Shown here in pieces: positions 55,353 to 64,000 of a stretch of 64,000 nucleotides of DNA (within the stretch, counting starts at the first letter, position 1; each line of letters opens with the position of its first letter). Where the stretch lies: positions 16,600,001 through 16,664,000 of the forward strand of contig CM057844.1 in assembly GCA_030068075.1 (NCBI GenBank), written 5' to 3'. The position numbers and the translations under genes were made by a program. The notes below the pieces were generated by a model, which ran no database searches, had not been told where the DNA came from, and saw only the letters and a list, made by a program, of their open reading frames with translations. Origin of the DNA: Paguma larvata. Its lineage: Eukaryota; Chordata; Mammalia; Carnivora; Viverridae.

Positions 55353-58300
55353 TTCAGGGTACATGAAGAGTATCCTCCAAGATCATATCAAACAAAAATA
55401 GAATGCTAATTTTAAAAATCCTTAGGAACTGTCTAGTTTGACATTTGGTTGAGAAAACTATATAAAAAGTGGTTGATCCTGATGGACTTGAACTTTTTTG
55501 CCTAACAGGATGTAGTACTTTTTTCCCTGTACCAAATTAAAAACCTTCAATACCAGACTCTAGGTTTTAACATGTTGTAGTAGGATGTGAAGGACAGTTG
55601 AATGTTTCTCATTAGTTGAGTGGGAGAAAAGTAATTGAAAGTTAGGAAGATAAATCCAGTGGAATGGTATGGAGTAGACCAAAGGAGAAAGAACCTAAGC
55701 TAAGAAGATATTTAAATAGTCTTACGGAGGATCACAAGGAAAGTTAGAGGTAGGAAAATGATACTTGGAAATACTTGGAAGTACTTCCAAAATACTTGGA
55801 AGGTGATGTTCTCTACCTACTTCATTTGTCTAAAGCTTATGCGTATATTTGCCTTCTCCCTTGATTCTCTTCTTGCTCCAGTACATCATATTAAAAACCA
55901 CCACAGTATTTCTCAAGTAACAGTTCCACCAACCCACTTTTCCCTCAAGAATATTTAATGGTTTCCTATGACCAACACTCAGCCTACTTACAATGCTCGA
56001 GATTCAACCTGCTAACCACAGTCTCTATGACATTATTTCTGCCTAGAACGTTTTTGCTTTTGTTTACTAATTAGCTAGGTCAGACCATTGATTAATACAT
56101 TCATTTACCCAATAATATATTTATATCACACATATTTAATGAACCCCCTTGTGTTCTCAGCTCTTTGCTATGATGGACCATATATGATAGACTCATTTTC
56201 GTAGAAGTGAACAGTTAGCAGTTGTCAAGGTTCTGCTTGGTATTGGGCAAACTGCTAGCTGGATATGCAAGATGAATGAGATGTGATGCCTTACCTTAGA
56301 CGGGCTCATATTCTTGTGAGTCGTGCTCAAGATGGAAATAGTGGGTCCTGTAATCGAGAGTGCATATTGTGGTCTGTTATTTACAGATTTTGTTTATCTG
56401 CTCCTGTTTACATGTGGAGGTTTATTACATGGGTGAGAGTATCTTCCTCTGTATTCACAGCAACAGGTTCTGTTCAAAGTGGGAAAGTAAGATACATTTA
56501 AAACCAATGTCAAGATCCATCAATTTTTATCTATTTGGTGATAAAAATGCAAGACAACTCCTGTAATTGTGCCAGGAAAGCCCAAAATCATGTATTTTAT
56601 TTGGAAGTGCTGGTAATGCTACCAGACTTTTAACTTATTTTTTTTTGTCATAAGAAAATTCAGAGATGTAGATCCCACTTCAGAAGGACTTTCATTCATT
56701 CTTGTAAGTGAATGTTCTTAGGCTGTAGGTATTGAAGAACTGTGATTAGTCATGTGCATTGCTGGCCTTTCTAAAATATGGACCAGTTTCCTCATCTTGG
56801 CCAAAATACTAAGGATGCTTTCTCATTTCTCTCAGATTGTCCTGTGTGTCAATGTTTTATTTCACTGTCACAGGAACTGAGGAAATTTTTGCTAATCAGT
56901 GGTAAAACGTGGTGAAAACTGATGATATAGATTTATGATGAATTTCCAATGAAGCAAACTCAGTTCTCTGACTTTCTAGTCTGGTTAGTAAAATAGTAGG
57001 AAATCTTTTGAAGATTTACTATTGGGTTTGGAAGACTTACCTCTTTACAGATGCTGACTCTGTAGAGCAAAATTCATTGCTTTCAGTTCTGAAGGAATCT
57101 TCTTGAAATTTGCGAAATTGGAGTGAGTGACTTGGTACAATTTGAAAGTCTGGTTAGGAGGTATTCTTCCTCCCCCAGATTTACCGTCAGCCTTTGCCAT
57201 TGGGAGAATACATGTTATTTTTGGATGTTTTAATTTGAGCACAGCTGGTTATCTAGGCTGAGTGTCTCTTTTAAGTTCAAGACGTTCCATATTATGTTTT
57301 GACCTTTTGGGATAGAGAATAATGAAGAACAAGCATACACTAGACTACACCCAGTTCTGCAAATTACTTTAGCGGCAGAGAAGAATGACTACAGGGCATG
57401 ACCTCGGGGACTGGACCTATGTGATAAGAAATGTTCCAAGTGTGGAATCTTGGATATGGCAGAGGAACAGAAAGATGCTACTTAGCATGACTGAGATGAT
57501 TTGTGGAAGGAGAGAGTTATATGTATTTTTAGACATATTTTCTTGCATTTTCAATACCTAACATTTACTGAAAGACATTTTCAGTCCATGACTTCATTCA
57601 GTTTCCAAAGAGACTTGATTTCCTCTTGAAATTCTTTCCCTAAGTATAGGCTGAATTCTCCCCCAAATTAATGTATTCTTTTTTTTTTCCTTTTGAATTT
57701 CCATGTTTTGAATAGAACAGGTGAATAACTTATATGTCAAGAATGTTTTCACATCATAGTTCTCAGAAAACATGTTCTCAAATATATGGGTAAATATCAG
57801 GGGAAAAGACACAATAATGAGAGATATTTTCATCTTCCATCTTCTTATCTTTTCAAATGAGAAAAATAGGACAGAGTACTTTAAGGATGTTTCCTCTCCC
57901 ATAACCTGCCTCTTTAGAGGAATCAGTATTTCCTTCAGTTAGTTTTATTAAATAAAAATAAAGATATCACAAAAGCAAACACAAAGGAAAAACCCTGAAA
58001 GTTATATGTTCCTTTCCTTTATTTTAGACAGGAGCAGCTAAACAGAGACATACATTTATTTACTAACTGGTTGTAGAGCCCATGACAGGATGTAAAAGGA
58101 TTGAGCAAGTCTTTCTTTGAAAGGAAGCAGTCATGAGATACAAACAAAGCTCTTTAAGAAGCAGGGAAGATTCAAAGGAGGCAGTTTAAGAAGTGGAATG
58201 GACTGAAACTTCTGGTGTGAAAGTGGTCAGATACTTCATGTTGGAGGGCGGGGAATATTTACTCTTAATCAGTCCACAAGTTCACTGGCTTTCAAAAGAC

Positions 58301-58689
58301 TGACTATGGATATGTCTGTTGGGAGGTTTCTAACAGACCATGGTGAAATTGAATTTGAGAACTTTCCTTTATTCTGATAATATTTGATGAGTTAAATTGC
58401 TTGTTTCTTTTTCAGAAATCCTTATGAGAATTTGGCAAAATTGACATCCTATATAAACGTTTTCTTTTCTTCTTTCTCATTTTCATTTTCAGTCTCCTAT
58501 CGCCCACCTCTTTATTTCTTAGTTGACCTTCTGAATCTCTAACACTGCCTTCTTCCCTTCTGTAAATACTACTCCCATTCTTATTGCCCTAGGAAAAATC
58601 TGAGCATGAATGATATCAGTCATCTGTTGACTAGTCAATGATTTCATCCTGATTCTGCAGGTATGAGAGTTCATTATTTAAAATAGTTT
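55353..58689. other. No gene; unique sequence
   Basis: At 55762-55802 the word atacttgga recurs three times around an inverted cttccaa. A 102-codon minus-strand frame (57594-57902) and several shorter ones have no motif. Bases 56100-56200 might be a very worn L2. The rest is unique. Confidence 0.5.
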
Positions 58690-58860
58690 TCAAGTATTTA
58701 TTTTGAAAAATTTTAAACCTACAGTAAGGCTGCAGAAGGGGTAAAGTATACCAATCTTGTACCAAGATTCACCAACTTCCCATGAAATATATTCAGTAGA
58801 GCCTGAACATACATAAACTTTGATTATATTTTTATTCTTTCAAGTTAATGAAAATACTTC
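58690..58860 (+). mobile_element. Ancient repeat fragment, unnamed
   Basis: The text attttgaaaaattttaaacc, tacagtaaggctgcagaagg and gtaccaagattcaccaactt belongs to a common old mammalian repeat (L1-related 3' sequence in my judgement). The family is not secured. Confidence 0.4.
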
Positions 58861-60639
58861 CTGCAGGAGATTTGGGAAATGAAGCAAATCTTCCTCCTAT
58901 ACCCATCTTCCAGGAGTTCTGAGTGTTCAGAGAGAAAGAACTAGAAAACCTCAATGAAGTATTTTATACTAAAATGTGGATGAATTCTAACCATTTGAAG
59001 GAGCATTTGCACTTAATAAGATGAAGTTATTAGTCTACTTAAATCCATAACAGAGAATAGGGATATTAGATGACATATTTGAGGAATAAATTTCTGGTGA
59101 TACCTGCCCCCTTCATTCCAAAATTATGTTTTTTAGGACTTACCTGCCATGGGATGGGCATTTTAACTATGCACTGTATTCCTAACTTATCCTTGAAAGT
59201 GGCTCTGTGGTCTGCATGTGACAAATCAGAAAATGGGGCATGGACTTTGAAAATCTGAACTGATCCAAGAAATCCATTTTGTCTGTGGTTCTTATATCTA
59301 AATGTCTAAGTGACATAGCCATCTCTTTAGGATCAATTATGATTTGGAGAAATAGGCAATATTTGCAACCACAAATCACTAATCTGGGTAAGGGGAGGGC
59401 CCGGTATATTTCATAAAGCAACATATGCCGGTGCTCCCATTCCCCACAAGCATTTTGGTTAAATGCGAATCAGAGCTTGGGCTTGCCCTTGGACATGCTG
59501 ACTTGTGCCTCCCAGCACAGCTGAGGGCTTCTACAGAGGTTACACTGAAGAGTGAGCCTACATATCTGATGAACCACAGGATGTCAACAAGACACACCCA
59601 CTGTCCCACATTTGGCAGTCCCTAAAAAAAGAATGTAGCAATGAGCTTGCTGCAAGCCAAACCAACCCTGACCGTAGTAATAGACTCTTCCAAATGGGTG
59701 CGGCCAAGTGGATCACATTGAAAAAGAACAGGCCCTAGGATAAATCCGTATTAAAGAAAAGCAAAAAAGGGCTTAACTGTCACAAAGAATGGAAAGGAGC
59801 TGTGGACCCTTTCATCTTCCCCAGGGTTTGGGAGGGTGTTGACTACACAATATTGTTCCAGCCTCACGCTTTTTCCTTGAATTGAGAATCTGAAGAATGA
59901 GGGGAGGTGGTTTAAACTCACATTGGCCATACCACATCTCAAAATCCAGGATAGAATGGGGTTCTTAAGTTGTAGCCTGATGAGAAAATCCATTTTAATT
60001 TGGAATCAAAACAAAGAAAAGGCCATTTCCCATAACTGCTATTCATTTTAGTACACAAAGAAAATAGTGTAGTCTTCTCTTCATCTGAGGGATGTATTGT
60101 TTATCCCTTGGTTATGCACACACACACATGTATTCAATCAGGGATTAATACTAACTAGGTATAAGACTGTACAACAGTTACAGATACTGTGAATACATAC
60201 ATGTAAACATAATGTTACTCCACATCACATATGCAAGGTAAAGAGGAATACATATGATAATTGAAAAACAGTCCTTCCTCCAAAAGGTTGTGTAATCTGA
60301 ATATAGACTGTAAGCAAAAAGATACGTGTATACCTATGATTTTGGAGAGTTTCCTGAAACATCAAGAAGATCTGGATTTTTTTTTTGTTTTGTTTTGTTT
60401 TGTTTTTTGTAGTTTGTATTCTAACTTATTGTGTTTTTGCAAGTTAAAAATTGATTAATCCAGGTGAATGTATCCGGTAAATCCAAGATACCTCTTCCAC
60501 CTGTCGTGCCATGCTTCTCCTCATACCCAATCCAAACCAAAATGCAATGTTTGATTCTTCTGTACCATCATCTTTCCCTTCAGTTAGTGAGTGGGTTTTA
60601 CACTTTTTTCTTCCAAATGTTCCTGTAGCCATTCCTCTT
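58861..60639. other. No gene; unique sequence
   Basis: Bases 60379-60410 carry a (TTTTG)n run after nine T's. Plus- and minus-strand frames of 62-80 codons between 59070 and 59993 have no motif. Confidence 0.5.
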
Positions 60640-61150
60640 CCCATTTAAATCACCATCAACCAGCTCAGATAACCTCAACCTTTGACTCCCAAAGTTCTGC
60701 TGGGTGTCCCTTTCTCTCAGGCTTCAAATCTTTTACTCGGTTCTTAGGTCATAATAATGGTGTTTAAATCGTTGTCTTTGCACATGTTTGTTAATCTTCT
60801 ACTGAGAAATTATCTATCACTTCATATTTTGTGCTATGCCTTGTTCAGTATTCTTCGCCAGGTTTTCAAAGCCCCTTATTGTTTGCTTCCATTACAATAA
60901 TGCAAACTTTATTTCTACTACCCTCTAACACACACCATACATGCTATTGTAGTCTATGCTTGTTCAACAACTCCTGGACACAAAATGATCTTTTCTGTCT
61001 AACATCCCATACTCTCCTTTTCTTGCAACAAAGTGTCATCTTCCATTGCTTTTCTAAATACTTGCCAATTTTAGACCCAAATAAAACTCAGTCTTCTGTG
61101 AAGACTGCTATAATTAAACTAGTGGTCATTTATGTGTTTCTGTGCAAAAC
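60640..61150 (+). mobile_element. L2 LINE fragment (ancient)
   Basis: Pieces such as ggttttcaaagccccttatt, ctttatttctactaccctct, taaatacttgccaattttag and aaactcagtcttctgtgaag follow L2 order with heavy divergence. A 110-codon plus-strand frame overlaps it. Confidence 0.5.
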
Positions 61151-61616
61151 TTTTCACCAGTGATAATCTCAAACACATTACTCACACACACATATTGTTT
61201 TCAGATGGATATATCTGACCAATTAGAGAAGGAAGATTCTTTGAAGAAAGTGGACATGCTATAAAAATTTACTCATAGATGCCCTAAAACAACCAGCATA
61301 ATGTGATATTCAACATATGGAGTTTCAGTAATGCTGATTTTGGAATAAATTAGGTTAACTATAAATTGAAGATTCATAAAAAACATCACAATAACCAGTG
61401 CCAAACATAGTTTTATTCTGGAAAAATAGAGTTTTGACTTTTGTATACAGTAATACTGAAAGAAATTTTATCATTTTTCACTGTGTTTTGGAGTTCGCTA
61501 AGAGATTTTACCATGCAGTAGTATACTTTTCCACATGGAAGCATGACCAGGTAAATTTTATCATTATTTCACAGAAGAGAAACTTTGTTTAGGAAATGGG
61601 ATTTGGTTGGGATCAT
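61151..61616. other. No gene; unique sequence
   Basis: AT-rich, nothing recognised. Confidence 0.5.
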
Positions 61617-61910
61617 GCTCTAATCAAGCCTGTACCCAGGATCATCTTAACATTAATCCTGAACTAACCCAAGCTTGACTTATATCTAATCCTCACCCTA
61701 TATTAGGTCTAGACCTAGACTTAACCCAAACCCTAGGTTTACCTCTAATCCTAATCCTAACCTCCCTTTAACCTAACACTAGCTCTAGTCCTAATTTTAG
61801 TTTCCTAATGCTCACTAATAACAGTCCTAATCCTGGTTCTCAACAGACCCCTAGCCCCTAATCATAGCCCTGGCCCTAATCCTAGCTCTGACACTAGTCC
61901 TAAACCAAAC
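61617..61910. repeat. Degenerate telomere-like C-strand array
   Basis: For nearly 300 bp the plus strand is made of short words of the kind cctaa, ccctaa, cctagc and ctaatc (for example ctaatcctaatcctaacctc, tagccctggccctaatccta). The spacing is about six bases and the strand bias is consistent: CCTAA on plus, hardly any TTAGG on plus. This resembles a heavily mutated (CCCTAA)n interstitial telomeric array or a related hexanucleotide minisatellite. No open frame of interest is present. Confidence 0.75.
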
Positions 61911-62116
61911 TTGAAGATTCATATGGCTAGTGTGTAATTGAAACCAAGGAAGTCTACAAAGAGAAGCATAGACAAAAGAGGGAACTTGAATGTATCTGAA
62001 TGTATATATGCAGTACCAGAAATATTTGAAAAGTCATTTTTTTCTCAGTAAATGCTAATTTTCAAAAAGAGAGAAGCTCAAGCCGAGAAAACTTTTCTCA
62101 TGAATATTTATGTTTA

Positions 62117-62297
62117 GGGATGCCTGAATGGCTTAGTCCGTTAAGCATCAACTTTGGCTCAGGCCATGGTCTCAAGGTTTATGAGTTCGAGTCCTATGTC
62201 AGGCTCTGTGCTGACAGCTCAGATTCTGTGTCTCCTTTTATCTCTGCCTATCCCCTGCTCACACACTCTCTCTCTCTCTCTCAAAAATAAACATTAA
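62117..62297 (+). mobile_element. SINEC_Fc-type SINE
   Basis: Plus-strand copy with head gggatgcctgaatggcttag and shortened centre. Its tail (caaaaataaacattaaatat) runs into a microsatellite, so no target duplication can be read. Confidence 0.92.
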
Positions 62298-62368
62298 ATA
62301 TATATATAATATGTGTGTATGTATATTTGTGTGTGTGTGTGTATGTGTGTGTGTGTGTTTGTGTGTAA
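62297..62368. repeat. (AT)n/(GT)n microsatellite at a SINE tail
   Basis: A short tatatata run is followed by gtgtgt blocks interrupted by atgt and ttt. It probably grew from the A tail of the SINE on its left. Confidence 0.93.
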
Positions 62369-62547
62369 GTTTTCTCAGAAGGTGCTTTGGACTTACTTTA
62401 CTGACAAACAAATGATAATCAGTGCTCCCACATACAGGGGTCTGGGGATTAGCTGTAACTAAAGTGGGTGAGATGAGTTTAGATGCAGCAGGTCCTACTT
62501 ACTGTTGAAATGAGTGGTGAAAAATGGTTCAGAACTTTGAGATGGAC
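62369..62547. other. No gene; unique sequence
   Basis: Nothing recognised. Confidence 0.5.
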
Positions 62548-62820
62548 ATTGTAGTGGGTTAAATAGTGCCCTCCCTCCATAAAAGATAAATCCTTGTCAA
62601 AAATCGAGAATCTGTGAATGTCACCTTAGTTTGAAAGGAGTCTTTGCAGCCACCAGATGCTGGAAGAGGGAAGAAACAGAATCCTCCCTCCTGAGAGATT
62701 GCAGCTCTGCCCACACCTTGATTGTGAATTTTTAGCCCTCAGAATTGTGACTGAATAAGTTACTGTTGACTTTTCAGCCACCAAGTTGTGATAATTTATC
62801 ACAGCAGTCCTAGGACACTC
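62548..62820 (+). mobile_element. MaLR-type LTR fragment
   Basis: tagtgggttaaatagtgccc, gaatctgtgaatgtcacctt, gctctgcccacaccttgatt, ccctcagaattgtgactgaa, ttcagccaccaagttgtgat and atcacagcagtcctagga follow the same type of ancient LTR as at 37800, with an internal deletion. Confidence 0.7.
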
Positions 62821-63272
62821 ACAAAGTTGACCATATCATGCCCTGGTATGAAGAAGTAGAGACCGATTTTGCTGGGCAAAAATCCCAGTAACAAACCATT
62901 AGGCAAAGAAAGCTTAATCAGAGCAGAGGCTGCTAGTGGTGAGGCTTGTGCTCTAAGGAAACTGGATGGGGTATGAGATATTTACATTTTTATCTTTACC
63001 ACTTACTACAAATTGCATGAGCCACTACTGAAGCAAAAGTAAAATGAAAAAGTTGCTGCTCTTGAGAAGTTCACAGACCAGAGGAGGAAGAAATGTGTAA
63101 TTATGTACATTGTAAAGGAATAGGATGGGCAAATGATACAGGAACCCAGGCAATTTCATCTTCTAGAGAGGTGAGGAGTGGAGGTGAGGGGACGGCATTG
63201 AAGAGAAAGTTAGAGTGGAAGTGGATGTCACTAGGAGGTTCATTTTCAAAGGATGGCACTGGAAATAGAATT
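62821..63272. other. No gene; unique sequence
   Basis: A 102-codon plus-strand frame (63093-63401) runs from unique DNA into the SINE's GA block and is not a gene. Confidence 0.5.
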
Positions 63273-63307
63273 AATTTTTTTTACTGTTTATATTTTATTT
63301 TTGGGGG

Positions 63308-63341
<34 letters not shown>

Positions 63342-63463
63342 GAACAAGTGGAAAAGGGGCAGAGAGAGAGGGAGACATGGGGGGGAGGGGGAACTCACTA
63401 GCTACAAGATCATGACCTGAGCTGAAGTGGGAAACTTAACCAGCTGAGCCACCCAGGTGCCTC
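63273..63463 (-). mobile_element. SINEC_Fc-type SINE with expanded GA/GG block
   Basis: Minus-strand copy with head gagccacccaggtgcctc. The CT-rich part has become (AG)n at 63308-63344 plus a G-rich block (gggggggaggggg) near 63379, and much of the tRNA-unrelated body is deleted. Confidence 0.9.
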
Positions 63464-64000
63464 TTTTCCCTCTTTTAAAGTCAATATGTTTTCTTATAAA
63501 TCCTGCCATTTACAGAGATTTAAATCAATGTGGATGATGCTTTGTTCCATGAGTGACTCTTCATATGGGCCTTCTCAGGATGCCAGAATCAGCCACAGTA
63601 CTGACTCCATCTTAGATCTGCTGAATAGAGCTCTTAATGTGGCTGTGGGGTTCCCCAGTGGATCTGGGAACTTTAATGTCTGTTTAGGAAATGCTACCAG
63701 CATTATTTCCCTATACCAGGGCTACAGTCACCCTGGGTATATGCTCAACAGATTTCAGCTGTCTACGACGTAACCCTGTGTTGGTCTTCAAGGACCTCTC
63801 CCATCTGACTCTTTTCTAGTTTTGTCATGGATCCTAACGTGTCTCTGCTTGGACCTTCCATTAAATGTGTTTCTCATCACTTTTGTTGTTGGTTGTCCTT
63901 TTTACAAGGATTCCTTAAATTGTCATGAAATCTTTCCTCATTTTCAAGGAAATAATTTGTGAGTCATAGTTCAAAGCTTCTCTTTCTCTTCTCTCCCAGC
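63464..64000. other. No gene; possibly a worn L2
   Basis: The part 63780-63900 (ggtcttcaaggacctctccc, tctctgcttggaccttccat) has L2-like texture. A 95-codon plus-strand frame (63486-63773) has no motif and is most likely chance. Confidence 0.35.

Noticed and set aside
1..64000. CRISPR arrays, operons, bacterial or phage features
   Set aside because: Regularly repeated elements here are dispersed SINEs and microsatellites with target duplications. Gene density and repeat content are those of a mammalian genome.

Overview
This window is mammalian nuclear DNA and almost certainly comes from a cat (Felidae). At least 23 copies of a tRNA-Lys-derived SINE are present. They read ggcgcctgggtggctcag at the 5' end, carry tcaggtcatgatctc in the body, and end in a CT-rich stretch followed by aaaataaataaa plus an A tail; this is the SINEC_Fc type. 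The first 1.9 kb is the 3' end of a carnivore L1 element. Base composition is AT-rich. I see no CpG island, no RNA gene and no intact host protein-coding gene. The window looks like an intergenic region or a very large intron.

Layout. Bases 1-1870 hold the L1 3' end: the C-terminal part of ORF2 with nonsense codons, then a 3' UTR with a G-rich block. 1.9-9.5 kb is unique and ancient-repeat DNA with six SINEs, two of them in a tight inverted pair at 9.0-9.5 kb. 9.5-15 kb holds MIR, MER5A and L2 remnants, an unexplained cluster of minus-strand reading frames (11.7-12.8 kb) and simple repeats. 15.3-29.7 kb is free of SINEC_Fc copies and holds a C23 run, L2, MIR and MaLR remnants and a striking cluster of palindromes at 19.4-19.5 kb. 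29.7-36.2 kb is a SINE-rich cluster that also holds two retroviral-type solo LTRs, one split by a SINE and one splitting an older L1. 37-39.2 kb is an old L1 broken by a MaLR-type LTR. At 40.0 kb the minus strand has a short open frame with a splice acceptor, a stop and a downstream polyadenylation signal, so it could be a terminal exon. 41-48.5 kb is a second SINE-rich cluster with nested insertions whose order can be read from their target-site duplications. 48.5-62.1 kb is again SINE-free, mostly unique, and contains a degenerate telomere-like C-rich array at 61.6-61.9 kb. The last 2 kb hold two SINEs and another MaLR-type LTR fragment.

There is no gene network to describe. What can be read is an insertion history: ancient L2, MIR and hAT remnants, then old L1 and MaLR LTRs, then carnivore ERV-type LTRs, then felid SINEs, some nearly identical to the family pattern. 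Repeat family names were assigned by recognition of characteristic sequence, without a database search, and the edges of old elements are approximate.
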